In this document: in pieces, positions 12,701 to 23,516 of the stretch | How the letters are laid out: every line of letters starts with the position of its first letter | How positions within the stretch are numbered: position 1 is the first letter of the stretch | From: Spinacia oleracea | Lineage: Eukaryota; Streptophyta; Magnoliopsida; Caryophyllales; Amaranthaceae | Direction: 5' to 3' | Length of the DNA stretch: 64,000 bases | Assembly: GCF_020520425.1 (NCBI RefSeq) | Contig: NC_079487.1 | Span: forward strand, 134,748,385 to 134,812,384 | The notes under the pieces: generated by a model | Told to the model about the DNA's origin: nothing | Seen by the model: the letters and a program-made list of their open reading frames with translations, nothing else | The model's database searches: none | Program-made: the position numbers and the translations under genes

Positions 12701-15700
12701 GCTTACAAGTGTGACAGTTTTTGCATCCCCTGGCTAGCAAAATAAATGGAATCATTGCAAACAGAAAGTAAACCTTAAGGTTCAAATAAAAACTGATATT
12801 AGGAAAATCAGTAAAGCACCCTGTTGAAATGGAGTTGACTTTAGGTTTTATTGGGAAATTGAAGGAAAAAATGCATGATCTGTATATATCTAAATTTGGC
12901 CTATTTCAAGTCATTTAGGGATTTTGTATACAAAAATCCTGAACTCGTAGATCGGTAGATGGATACGTGACGTCAGAGGACCCATCTCTTTTCGATAAAA
13001 ATAAAATAAAGTGACAATAGAGGACTGGCTAAGTTTGAAATTGTTAACTCCTGGAGTTATAGGAAGGCATCACATATTCATATTACTATACTGGAATAGT
13101 AACATAATCTCTGGAGCTGAACTGCTGAAGGATTATAAACTTTATTTAGCAGTCTGAACACTTCATTGGACATATGATTTTTGCAGATAAAGGAATAAAA
13201 ATTTCCAGCAAAAGAACATGACAGTTTAATCAGTTGATCATCAAAGGAAAACAAATTCAAACCTCAAATCGTATTGCTGTTCCGGCAGGTACATTCAATC
13301 GCATGCCATAAGCTTTTCTTCTATCAAATATCAATGATGGATTCACCTCAATGAAATGATAGTGACTGCCAACCTGAATTCAAGTACAAGGCTGATTTAG
13401 AAGATAATAATGCTACAAGCGGTCTTCAGATAGCCAGATTCTAAGATCGTACTTAGGATATTACTTAAAACAACAACAAAAAGAAAAATATCAAAATAGT
13501 GGAAGTCTTACCCACCAACTTTTCTCTTATTCTTATATTCAAATTTTTTATTCGGGGATGGGGACATGTGGGGGGGGGGGGGGGGGGGGGTGGTTGGGAG
13601 AGGGGCTCATAAAAACAAGGAAATCAAGGATCTATCAAGAAACAAAGTCAAATTCTTAAGATCTATAGGCAGGAGCTCAAATATCCGCATTAATATCCTT
13701 CTTAGCTTGGCAATCACCAGAATGTTTACAGACTTTTCATCTTATAATATGTGGTACTCATTAGGGGTATCAAATTAAAGGAATGACTGAACCGTGATAA
13801 ACTTTAAAAGATAACCCAAAATGGAACATCTGGAATTCCATTATTATACATAAACCCTTGAATATCAGTTTACAACTATGGCTCAGAGACCCAAACGTAG
13901 GCCAAGAAAGAATCAGGGTTGAAAAGTCTCCCTTTGTTAATTGAATAGCAAGATCAAATTGCTACCAACATAGCAACAATAGCAATCACTTTTAACAGAA
14001 TGAGACATGAAGCTCAGAGGTGTTTGAAAAAGGCACCACATCCATGAGTAATATTAAAGAGGTACCACTTCATACGAAACAGTGGCTAATACCATGTCCA
14101 TGGGTCTAACTACTAATATATTCTTGTTTTAGGGATTACTTTTAATTGCTTTACTAGGAACCACGCAGTTTTAAAATGGCTCTTGAAACGCAGATTTACA
14201 TTTTGGGATTTGTTTAGTTGGTGTTATTCATTAGTAATGTGGCAATGTGGCATTGGGCTTCGAAAGTTGTATTTAGTTAATTAGTGGGGTATTTGGGTTC
14301 GTAAACTAGCCGGGGTTTTTTACTGTTAGATACCGTTTATTTAGGTTGCTTCCAGGGAAAGTATAATTGGTTGTTATTTCCTAAACCATGTAGGAGATAT
14401 AAGGAAGCTAATACTATGTTTGCCTCCAAATATAGTTGACGTTTATAAATTTAAAATTGTGTTGAGCTTTTGTGCTTAAACCATTAAGTGAGAGAACTCT
14501 TGCTAAGAGTTCAAACAAATTGTTAACTTGGTATAAGTGTAATTGCCATTAAAATCAAACTCAAAAGTCGTTGCTTCTCGAGAGTTGAAATTGTCCTTAC
14601 ACTTATCATCTAACTAATCACTTAATCTAGTCACCTAAATCTTGTTAAAATGCATCGTATTCCTTATCAATGAACTAAATAATAATGTGTGATATCAGAC
14701 AACTACCTATTACTAGAACTAGTCCTGCGTAAAAAGTAAAGAAATCCCACATATTTTGGCCAATTCAAGAAAAAACATGAGATTGCTCCTTAGGTAAAAT
14801 AAGATAGAGTTGAGACAAAGGTTCCGAATTCACAAGGAAGAGAAAAACTAAACCAACGATAAATGTATGACCAAACAAACTCATTTGGACCAAATTAAGT
14901 AAACGCAATTCAGCAAAGCAGTTGAGCGCACCTGAACCGGTCTATCTCCATTGTTAACAACTTTGAGGGTTATTGCTCTTCTTCCATTGTTCAGGGAAAT
15001 GCCTCCAACCCCAGACCTCAGCTCACCAGGCACAACATCATCTTCCATCTCCGGGAATTTGTCCAATGACGGAACTGCAAAGCTAAAGTTCTAATCAGCT
15101 GAAGAGTAAATGAATGATGAATCTATGTGCTGCTGAATAACCAACAAATGAGGTGATATAAACAGCTTGAAGTGCAGTTTGTTACCTGGAAGAAAGGAAC
15201 CATCAAGAGCTAACTCTAAGTTCCCATTTTCACTAGCAATAGGATCGTGGACGGTGATCAACTTAGTCCCATCCGGGAAGGTCCCTTCAACCTGAACATG
15301 AGAACAATACATTAAAATATATGGTAACTTCCTGAAACCAGACAGCAGTGACACAACATATGAGTCCTATACAGTGTGTTTCATTTGACTGTTCCATTGT
15401 TTTCTAAAGTCCAGAATATAATAAACACAAGTGACTCCCAAATTAACATGAAAGAAGGCCAGCTGTCAGAACCCGTAATAGGAAAATCCTGGGTGATGCC
15501 GGTGATCAGAAGAAGAAATCTAAGAACTGTAAAACTAAAAGCAATTATCTTGGATTTATCAAATTTACGACTGTGGATCATTTTAGGGTCCGAAACCACA
15601 TAGTTTAATACCATTTGAGCCATGTACCTGAACTGTATGTAATAGGTGAACAACAGCTGGAAGGACCTGTCGCCTGTCATAGCACAATTATAGGTTAGCT

Positions 15701-16731
15701 TCCTAAAGCATGTGCCGGAAGATATGCATGCCTTTGCACAGAAATTGAAGAGTGATGTACAATTAAAGCACCAATATCCAAAAGTTCACCTCACTAGTCC
15801 AGAAAAACAAACTAGATTCAAGGATGCCGTAGCATAGCTACAGAAAATAAATTGAAGTACAGGCACAAAGAGTCTTAAAAACAATGTTCAGACTGATAAC
15901 TGAACAGTCGTGGCTAAAACACATGAGGGTCTGAATTAAGATCAAAAGGAAAGTGACTTAAATCGGGGTCCAGCGTGATAATACAACTGTTTTAGATTCA
16001 GAAGGTTAATCCTGGAGAGCTGGAGACCCGGACATAAGTAACAGTAAATACTTTTTTCAGGAAGAGCAATTTGCTAAATATGACTGAAAAAACTACAGTA
16101 CAAATTACCTTCCAAGAAGCTGCTTCCCGATGTCCATCAGTTCAGCCACACTCTTGTTCCCAACACGAACAAAACTTAGAATCTACAAGACAGAACAATT
16201 ACAGCACATTAACCTTTTCATTTTGATCCACCTACCAAAATCAGTTGACTCATCACCAGATAATTGATCTTTGGTGCTGTTAATAATGACACTGGAGCAG
16301 AGGACTAAAAAGGGTGCAATTCAGATCCCAGCTCCTTGACGAAGGAAGAGAATTAGGTATCAACTGAGAGCCCCAAATCCCGACAAAATCAAGGGGTCAT
16401 ATGAGGTGCGAAGTTTAAGAAAACTCAGTGAATAAAAGAACTAATACTCAACAGTGCTTCAACGAGTTTTGAATAAAGTTGACACTACTACAATAAACAC
16501 TAGCGGAAAGCCAGCATTAACACCTAATTGCTGAGGATGCTGAAACAATAAGGAATTAAAGGATGAATATAATGGGTGTAAAAAGAGGCAGTAACTGTTA
16601 ATCACCTGAGTTGCAATGACAGCCACTGCTTCAGTGTAATTGAGCCTGAGGCCACTAGCAAGACGCTTTTGTGCAAGGAAACCAGCATTATGAAGTGCTA
16701 ATTTCTCGACTTCTCTAGGACACAATTTCAT
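6739..16731 (-). CDS. URE: Urease, plant single-chain type
   Basis: Nickel enzyme that hydrolyses urea to ammonia and carbamate in the cytosol. Eighteen coding exons, all in phase: 16731-16606, 16182-16109, 15673-15628, 15291-15186, 15074-14932, 13373-13263, 12733-12570, 12474-12096, 12002-11894, 11514-11375, 11181-11044, 10199-10108, 10031-9902, 9816-9658, 9313-9146, 8741-8607, 8219-8148, 6960-6739; 837 aa. The bacterial gamma, beta and alpha subunits are fused in that order, as usual in plants. Nickel ligands are all visible: His404/His406 (IDCHVHF), Lys487 for carbamylation (GLKLHEDW), His516, His542 and Asp630, exactly three below the jack-bean numbering I recall. The flap Cys589-His590 ([13 protein letters not shown]) and the C-terminus NYFLF are intact. 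Several introns hold MITEs. The start is the ATG giving [11 protein letters not shown], the conserved urease N-terminus. Confidence 0.96.
7330..7573. mobile_element. Stowaway-like MITE in the last urease intron
   Basis: Ends are inverted: TACTTCCTCAGTTTCTTTTT at the left and AACGAAACGGAGGAAGTA at the right, with ACTTGCAACACTTTTC and its complement just inside. TA bases at each end fit the TA target preference of Tc1/mariner-type Stowaway elements. Non-coding, AT-rich centre. Confidence 0.75.
7840..8133. mobile_element. Stowaway-like MITE, second copy at 18381-18703
   Basis: It runs from TACTCCCTCTGTCCCTCTGT to TAAATAAATACGGAGGGAGTA in inverted arrangement. The left arm contains an internal duplication of the TATTTATTTAAG..GATACACTTGCC block. 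The same family, in the opposite orientation, lies at 18381-18703. Confidence 0.75.
8784..9084. mobile_element. Tourist-like MITE (PIF/Harbinger type) in a urease intron
   Basis: Perfect 19-bp terminal inverted repeats CGGCCCGTTTGGTAGCCGG are flanked on both sides by TTA (8781-8783, 9085-9087), the 3-bp target duplication typical of PIF/Harbinger elements. The centre is AT-rich with no coding frame. Confidence 0.85.
10674..10880. mobile_element. Probable MITE in a urease intron
   Basis: CCGTTCCTTAATGTTCTT near the left end is answered by AAGAACGAAAAGGAACGG near the right end. The exact borders and target duplication were not resolved. Confidence 0.45.
11584..11768. mobile_element. MITE with CTATGTTAC ends and 8-bp target duplication
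   Basis: The ends CTATGTTAC and GTAACATAG are exact inverted repeats, extended imperfectly through CCGGACTTGG / CCAAG. The 8-bp GTCCAGAT lies on both sides (11576-11583 and 11769-11776), indicating a hAT-type insertion. The interior is built of GACACGGGTAC and GTGTCC words. A 74-aa open frame across it is an artefact of the repeat. It lies in a urease intron. Confidence 0.82.
13570..13590. repeat. Homopolymer of 21 G
   Basis: A single run of G within a urease intron, preceded by GGGACATGT and followed by TGGTTGGGAG. Homopolymers of this length are prone to sequencing and assembly error, so the exact count is uncertain. Confidence 0.85.
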
Positions 16732-16769
16732 TTTGTAATTTTCCTTCAAGAAAATGGCACCACTATGAA

Positions 16770-18280
16770 CTGCAATCATCCAAGATGATAGAAAAAAGGG
16801 TTAGAAATATGGAGTAACAAAAGTGGAAAAACTAAATTTAATGAACACAGCTATCATGAATTGTTTTGAGTCACACATTATTTTTATTCTTTCAGTTCTT
16901 CCCATCCGTATTTGATAGGTTGTTTGGAACTTGGGCTTTAAGTTAGTAGAACAAAAGACGGACATTTTTCTAAGGTTGAACATAATCAGCAACCTAAGAA
17001 CAAACACAGACAGTTCTTCCTACACCATTTCCATTCTGCTTGATTCAATTAACACTTCATATAACTAAATTGAAGGAGGGGGTGTGTGATTTCGGTCACT
17101 TGAAAGCAATGCCCTTTATGACGGTCTTCTCCCACCACAAATATAAAAAATTAGGGGAATATTTTTCCTCATTTTGTTATAGTTATGGTATATCTAGGTT
17201 TCTCGTATGTTTAGAAAACTAAAGTTGTGTTAGTTTAGGAATCTCTAAACCTATTTATTTTATGGTTTCCTATATAAACCAATGATATAACCAAGTTAGG
17301 ATTAAGTTGTTAAGTTATACTATCATCAATCAATACTATTCTCTATAGTTTAACACATTTACCTACTAGCTAACCCAGTAACCCCCTAGGCCCTAGCCAT
17401 TTTTTACTGACCAGAGAAGACTTTCCGGTTTCCACCACCTCTGCTGTTTGATAAGGAGTATAACATTAAGTATGGAACTCCGAGGTTCGTCAAAAGGGAA
17501 CATTTATTTTTGGTTTTCAATCAAGGTTGATTTTCCTCTTACTCTTCACCTTATCCCAACTCCATTCTCAGTTGAACCGGTAGCCACCCTCGCTCGGAAT
17601 CGTTCTACATTCTTAAGTCCATACCTAATACACATGAACATAATTTTCTCTTCTCGTCCCATTTCCATTCTTTTTAACCCTTCCATTCCCCCACCCCTCT
17701 TTTTCCCCTCCACTTTTGTTGGGATTTTCAGTATTCTGCCAATATTTGTAAGACTATATCAAATTCAACTATTTCATTCAAATTTGCCAAAAACCCACCC
17801 AGCATAAACAGCAAACCGTAGACCAATTAATCAAGTATTGACATGGGTAATTTTTGCAATTCCCTAATAAAATAGAAGTTTGTGAAAGTAATAATGGAGA
17901 ATACTACAAAATTAGTTAGCAGCCAGACAAAGAAAAGAATACAAGTCATGAACATCAGACATTCGAAGCAAGTTCATACATAATTACATACATTTGACTA
18001 AAAATTGAAACTTTGAAAACGGAAACAAAATTGGAGAAACAATACCAACCGCCAACACAACATCAGGGTAATTACATGAATCTATAAGTTGTCACTGAAA
18101 TAAAAGAGAAAAGGCAAGAAATGGACAAATGGGGAGAAAGAGAGTTGACCTGAAAGTTCTGGTGATTAGAGCTTGAAACCCAGATTTTAATTTGAGTGCA
18201 ATTTTGGGTTTGTTGCTCTTTTTCCCCAAATTGACTGTTCGATTGTTCTAAAGTGAGGACTAAAGAGGGTATACACAAAA
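16770..18280 (-). promoter_or_regulatory. Urease 5' leader: proposed 5'UTR exon and long leader intron
   Basis: Just upstream of the urease start codon the minus strand reads TTGCAG|TTCATAG at about 16770, a good acceptor with no start codon between it and the true ATG. A matching donor, TTTCAG|GTCAACTC, lies near 18148, preceded by a pyrimidine- and A-rich leader to about 18280. This implies a non-coding first exon of roughly 130 bases and a leader intron of about 1.4 kb. It is inferred from splice signals only. Confidence 0.5.
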
Positions 18281-18380
18281 GAATCAGAGGTTACAATTTG
18301 GGAGATTCTATAATGTTGATTCCACATGGAATCCGTGACGTGACCCAGTAGCCGATAGATGACAAAGACACAAATAATGT

Positions 18381-18703
18381 TACTCCCCGTATTTATTTAG
18401 GTAAGAGATATATTTGGTCGGACACGAGTATTAAAAAGAAGAATTGAATATAAAATAATAAAGTAAGTAGGTTGGATAGATATTTTAATAATTAAATAAG
18501 TGGAGACTATGTTATTTTAGGGGTGGGATGTGGGGTAGGTTTATGAAATTATTTGTTTAATAGGATGGTGGATCATAGGGTAAATTGGATGTATTATTAA
18601 TTAGATGATGGGTTGATAAGTTACTAAAAATGGCAAGTGTATCTCTTAAATAAATACGGCCGAAAAAGGCAAATGTGTCACTTAAATAAATACGGGGGGA
18701 GTA
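18381..18703. mobile_element. Stowaway-like MITE in the urease/helicase intergenic region
   Basis: Inverted ends TACTCCCCGTATTTATTTAG and AAATACGGGGGGAGTA. It shares the AAGTGTATCTCTTAAATAAA block with the element at 7840-8133 in reverse orientation, including the duplicated outer block, here on the right. Confidence 0.78.
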
Positions 18704-18711
18704 GATAAGTT

Positions 18712-18973
18712 TAGGCTTGATCAAAAGGTGAACCGGGCCGAGTCGTGGCCATAAAATCTGCCATTATATTTGGGCTAAAAATAGCGGGTTTTTCGAGCTA
18801 TTTTCGAGTCGGGACAAATTTATAATTAAAAGTGTAGTTTTACGTTGCCCAAAACCCGCAAAACAAAACATAATCAGGCCGGGCCGGGTCCGAAAATCGA
18901 GTCTACATATTCTGCCCAAACCCGCTAAATTTCGGGTCGGTTCAGTGGGTCGGACTCTTGTTGATCAGTTATA
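18712..18973. mobile_element. CGGG-rich hAT-like miniature element with perfect target duplication
   Basis: It begins TAGGCTTGATCAA and ends TTGATCAGTTATA, flanked by identical GATAAGTT (18704-18711 and 18974-18981). The body carries the family words CCGGGCCG, TTGCCCAAAACCCGC and GGGTCGG. It starts one target-site length after the Stowaway-like element at 18381-18703, whose right TA lies just outside the duplication. Confidence 0.85.
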
Positions 18974-19376
18974 GATAAGTTCGAATAAATTTAGAGTTAT
19001 CTTGACCTTGAAAGAAATACTCGTAAAACATTTATAGTCTGGTGAATTCATATAAGTTCAGCTAAATTTTAATGGTCCAATTACGTGTACTCCGTAATAA
19101 GTTTAATAGTAGTTTGCAATCATGTTCTAGTTAAAGTCCACCAAATAAATTTAGAAGATATCTGATTATAAACAAACTACCCCCTAAATCGAGTAAATTT
19201 AGGTGAGGATTTTCCCTAGCTTTTCCGAGTTAATCGCCGAGAATACACGTGGAGTAAATCAAGCGGCAGTTAAGGCAAATGGAAAAAAGGAATATCAAGA
19301 CATATTAATAGAGTTTTTTAGACAAAAATACCCCATAAAACTCCTAAAACTAATAACTTTAGGAAACTTTATGTAA

Positions 19377-19695
19377 TACTCCCTCCGTCCCTTAATACTC
19401 GCACCGCTTTCCTTTTTGGGCCGTCCCTTAATACTTGCACCGCTTCTATAAATGGAAATTTTTATCAATATTATATTATTTCTCACACTTACCTATTACC
19501 CCACCTCACCCCTATTCTTTACAAAAAATTATTTAAAAATTCACATCCCCACTCACCACCTCTTACACATTCTCACTAACAATATTAAAAAAATATCTCA
19601 CTATCAACTAACACCATTAAATTAATAAATCAATTCAAATGTGTTAAACTCCGCACCAGTCAAACCGGTGCGAGTATTAAGGGACGGAGGGAGTA
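19377..19695. mobile_element. Stowaway-like MITE about 150 bases upstream of the helicase gene
   Basis: Ends are TACTCCCTCCGTCCCTTAAT and its complement at the right, with CTCGCACCG / CGGTGCGAG further in. The left arm has an internal duplication of GTCCCTTAATACT-GCACCGC. It ends at 19695, leaving only about 150 bases before the helicase start codon, so it forms part of that promoter. Confidence 0.82.
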
Positions 19696-19847
19696 CAAAT
19701 ACGGAAATACCGGAATTATATCTACACAATAATTCCTGCTCTGTAATATTTTACATCTGTTTGAATAAAACGCTTACATAGAGGTTCTGCTTCTCCTCAG
19801 TCCTCACTCCGCCGTCCACTTCCGCTCGTTTCCATAGCTCCAATCGA

Positions 19848-21950
19848 ATGGAAAAACTCCCAATTCTTCAGTTTGAAGAAAAAATAGTTGAAACAGTAAA
19901 GAAAAACGCCGTCACAGTCTTAATCGGAGAAACCGGTTCAGGCAAAAGTACTCAGCTTTCTCAAATCCTCTTCCGCCATGGATTCGCCGATTCCGGCACC
20001 ATTTGCGTCACTCAACCCCGCCGTGTCGCCGCCGTCTCTGTTGCCCGACGCGTCGCCCAAGAGATGGGAGTCCGACTCGGGGAAGAAGTCGGGTACGCCA
20101 TCCGATTTGAAGATCGCACCTCCACCAAAACCCGAATCAAATACCTAACTGACGGCGTTCTGTTAAGAGAGAGTTTATCGGATCCAGAACTCAGCTCATA
20201 TTCCGTGATAATCTTGGATGAAGCTCATGAAAGGAGTTTAAACATGGATATTTTAATGGGTCTTGTGAAACGATTAGTGGGAATTAGAAGTTCGTCAAAT
20301 TTTAGGGTTTTGATTACTTCAGCTACACTTGAAGGGGAGAAAGTTTCCGCGTTCTTTGATGGGTGTCCTGTTCTCAATGTTCCCGGAAAGTTGTTTCCGG
20401 TGGAGGTGATTTACACCGACGACGTGAACAAGAATTTCGTTGAGGCTGCGTTAAAGAAGGCGATTGATATACACGTTAAGGAGCCAGAAGGGGATATACT
20501 GATCTTCATGACAGGTCAGGAAGATATAGAGAGGTTGGTGCAGAAGCTTGAAGATCGAGTTCGAAGCTTAGAGGAAGGTTCTGTAATGGATGCTGTGATT
20601 TATCCACTTCATGGGTCATTACCCCCTGAATTACAGGTGCGTGTATTTAGCCCTCCCCCGAAAAATTGTAGGAGATTTATTGTTGCAACGAATATTGCTG
20701 AAACTTCTTTGACTGTGGATGGGGTTGTGTATGTGATTGATTCTGGGTATGTTAAACAAAGACAGTATAATCCTCAAACTGGAATGTATTCTTTAGATGT
20801 TGTTCAAATTAGTAGAGTGCAGGCTAACCAACGGGCCGGGCGGGCTGGGAGGACACGGCCCGGGAAATGCTATAGGTTGTATCCTTCTGTTGTGTATAAT
20901 GATGATTTTATGGAGGCTGCTGTTCCTGAGATACAGAGAACCTCACTTGCTGGGAGTGTTCTGTATTTGAAGTCATTGGACCTCCCTGGGATTGACATTC
21001 TTAAATTTGATTTCTTGGACCCGCCTTCTTACGCCTCTTTAGGTGATGCACTTAGGCAGCTTTATCTCATAGATGGAATCGATGAAAATGGAGCAATTAC
21101 GAGTGTTGGGAGAATTATGGCTGAACTTCCATTGGAGCCTTCTTTGTCTAGGACTTTAATAGCTGCAAATGAGAATGGAACCCTTTCACAGGCTTTAACA
21201 ATTGCTGCAATGTTGTCAGCTGAAACTTCTCTGCTTCCTAGTTTTGCTAAAGGGTCTGAAAAGAAAAGGAAGCACACTCCTTTGAAGCTTCCTGATGGAG
21301 GAGGTTTGGGTGATCATATACAACTTCTGCAGATCTTTGAATCGTGGAGTGAAACGAAATATGATATTGAATGGTGTAAAGAGTACGGATTGCAGATACG
21401 AGGGATGTCGTTTGTCAAGGATGTTCGTGGGCAGTTATGTCAATTGTTGCAGAAGATGGCCAAATGTTCGACTGATGTTCATGGGAGCCATAAGTCTAGA
21501 GAGAAAAAGATGGGTTACAGAAACTTGAGGAAGGCGTTGTGTGTTGGTTATGCTAATCAGCTTGCTGAAAGGATGATGCGCCATAATGGGTACCGAACAC
21601 TTGGGTTGAAGTCTCAACTTGTTCAGGTACATCCGTCATCTGTGTTGCAACCCGATGAGGATGGAATGCTTCCGAATTATGTTGTGTACCATGAGTTGAT
21701 TACAACATCTAGTCCGTTTATGCGGAATATTTGTACCGTAGATATGCAGTGGATTTCCCCCATCTTAAAGAAACTAGAGAAGCTTGATATCAATAAGCTC
21801 AGTGGGGGTTTTACTGATTCTGAGGGTGGCATTGAGGGGAAGGGACAAGAGGGTTTGAAGAAGGAAGCAACCGTGGAGGACCCTGCTGTCCGCGACAGTA
21901 AAATCAATGCAGCTCGGGAGCGTTTTCTTGCCCGTAAAGGGAAGAAGTAG
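19848..21950 (+). CDS. DEAH4: DEAH-box ATP-dependent RNA helicase, DEAH4 type
   Basis: Intronless 700-aa DEAH/RHA helicase, the same length and near-identical layout to Arabidopsis DEAH4 (At1g27900) as I remember it. Motif I GETGSGKST (27-35), Ia TQPRRVAA, II DEAH (124-127), III SAT (158-160), V TNIAETSLT (281-289) and VI QRAGRAGR (328-335) are all intact, followed by the HA2 and OB-fold regions; the end is ERFLARKGKK. The short N-terminus, starting directly before the helicase core with no RS or G-patch extension, fits this subgroup. The family unwinds or remodels RNA-protein complexes using ATP, usually in pre-mRNA splicing or ribosome biogenesis; the specific target is not known to me. It diverges from urease, with at least three MITEs between the two. 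The start gives MEKLPILQFEEKIVE. Confidence 0.96.
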   Translation: MEKLPILQFEEKIVETVKKNAVTVLIGETGSGKSTQLSQILFRHGFADSGTICVTQPRRVAAVSVARRVAQEMGVRLGEEVGYAIRFEDRTSTKTRIKYLTDGVLLRESLSDPELSSYSVIILDEAHERSLNMDILMGLVKRLVGIRSSSNFRVLITSATLEGEKVSAFFDGCPVLNVPGKLFPVEVIYTDDVNKNFVEAALKKAIDIHVKEPEGDILIFMTGQEDIERLVQKLEDRVRSLEEGSVMDAVIYPLHGSLPPELQVRVFSPPPKNCRRFIVATNIAETSLTVDGVVYVIDSGYVKQRQYNPQTGMYSLDVVQISRVQANQRAGRAGRTRPGKCYRLYPSVVYNDDFMEAAVPEIQRTSLAGSVLYLKSLDLPGIDILKFDFLDPPSYASLGDALRQLYLIDGIDENGAITSVGRIMAELPLEPSLSRTLIAANENGTLSQALTIAAMLSAETSLLPSFAKGSEKKRKHTPLKLPDGGGLGDHIQLLQIFESWSETKYDIEWCKEYGLQIRGMSFVKDVRGQLCQLLQKMAKCSTDVHGSHKSREKKMGYRNLRKALCVGYANQLAERMMRHNGYRTLGLKSQLVQVHPSSVLQPDEDGMLPNYVVYHELITTSSPFMRNICTVDMQWISPILKKLEKLDINKLSGGFTDSEGGIEGKGQEGLKKEATVEDPAVRDSKINAARERFLARKGKK

Positions 21951-23516
21951 CTTTAGGTCTAGAGTTGTCTTTGGCTACGCATATCATTCTTATATGAGGT
22001 GAAACTTATCATTTTTGTAGCATGTAATAGCCCTTGTTTGTGTTGATATGAGGAGTTCTAAATTTCACCTTAACTATAGGCGTACGTTGTTTTTTTAGCT
22101 GATGACCATATAACTAACTAGTGTGCACTGTGTTTATCCTGTTGTAAAGATGTAAAATCAGGACCAATTTGACATGGGTCAGTTTCTAACTTGCATCAAC
22201 TTATTAGATTGATCTGATTTTTATGGTTTTTGTTTTTCAGTTTGCAAGTCACTAATGTTTTTATGGTCCTATTTGTTTGAAGTCTTTTTACAAATGATAC
22301 CTGTAAGTCTGTAACTACAGCTTGCAACCTAGAAAAAGAATGTTATTATGCTTCTTGATTGTTTATGCAGGCTGTCATTTACTCATTGAGGCTGACATTG
22401 ATGTCTAGGGATGGCGGATGGGTATAATTATGCACCGCCCCAGTTGGGGGCGGGTATGGATGTAATTTTAGCGGGTAGTAGGCGTCCAAGGGGTCACAGG
22501 TCAGCCTGTGAGGTGTGAGAATGATGACCTCGGTCAAAAGTTAATCCCTGTAATTGATCTTTGCTAGTGTAAAAATGGTAGGGATGCAGAGACAGCAGTG
22601 AGGTCAACCTAAGATCCAGTGCTCTTGTGCCAAAGGTAAACAAGGCTAACCAATCTGACGAAGCTGTAGTCTGTGAAATAAGCTGTCGACACGAGTAAGG
22701 CAAACATTGGTGAGGGTGAGCCAAGGATTAAGATCCAGCTGAATGGCACAGTCCATAGACAATTTTGGGGTGCAATAACCAAATAAATGTGTTTACCATT
22801 TAGTTTGTTCTGTGTTTTCGAATGTATAAGCTCATGTTTTCTTCTTTAGATGTATGAATAAGCTCTTTAGTTCAATCTACCTAAACAAATACTGTAATTG
22901 AATATTTCAGGGGATATTTTAGCTATTGAATCAGAGGTAGTTGAACTGTGGCATTCTGTTGCCAAATTTTGTCTGTTGAGCGAATTTCGGTTTTCTCAGA
23001 AGTTTCTCTATTGAGACATGCTACCAGAAACTGGTCTCATGTCTATATAACTTCATGTGGAACAAATTGACCCTTAGAAGTTAGATCATGTCTTGAAATT
23101 CAAGGCGCTTCGGCGAAATTAGAAGTGCTAAGATGTGCAGCTTCTTATTTCATTCTTTTTCTGCTTTTATGTTAAACAGAGACACCAATTACACATATTC
23201 TTACTCTCAATCCTCAAAACCCTCTTAAATGGGTGTTAAGGTGAATCCTCTAAACTAAATCCCACCATTTTCGCGCTAAAACTGAACCTTACTACTAGTA
23301 CTACTACTGATGATGATAAACAGCTGAAGATCATCATCTTTTTACAAGGCACGATATAAAACAGCTAGTAATAGTAATACAGTACATAAGTGAGGGTGTT
23401 TTTCTTAGAAACTAACTCTCAAGTTCTTGGCTGAATATAGCTTTTTCTAAAGATCAAACCTCCAATTCACCCCAAAAAGCTTTTTTTCTCTCAAACCTCT
23501 CCTAAACAAACACCCC
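21951..23516. other. Intergenic between helicase and ankyrin gene 3' ends
   Basis: The two genes converge here. A short CGGGT-rich stretch starting GGGATGGCGGATGGGTA near 22408 may be a miniature-element remnant. An imperfect second copy of the ankyrin gene's last codons is at 23408-23445, recorded separately. Nothing else is supported. Confidence 0.5.
23408..23445 (-). repeat. Downstream duplicate of the ankyrin gene's terminal codons
   Basis: On the minus strand this reads KAIFSQELES-stop, against RAIFSQELTS-stop at the annotated end of the ankyrin gene about 108 bases upstream in transcription. It is preceded by ATCTTTAG, a possible splice acceptor. It is either a local duplication in the 3'UTR or an alternative terminal exon. 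Confidence 0.55.

Noticed and set aside
13566-13778. 70-codon frame starting at the poly-G run
   Set aside because: Begins with polyglycine from the homopolymer and lies inside a urease intron.
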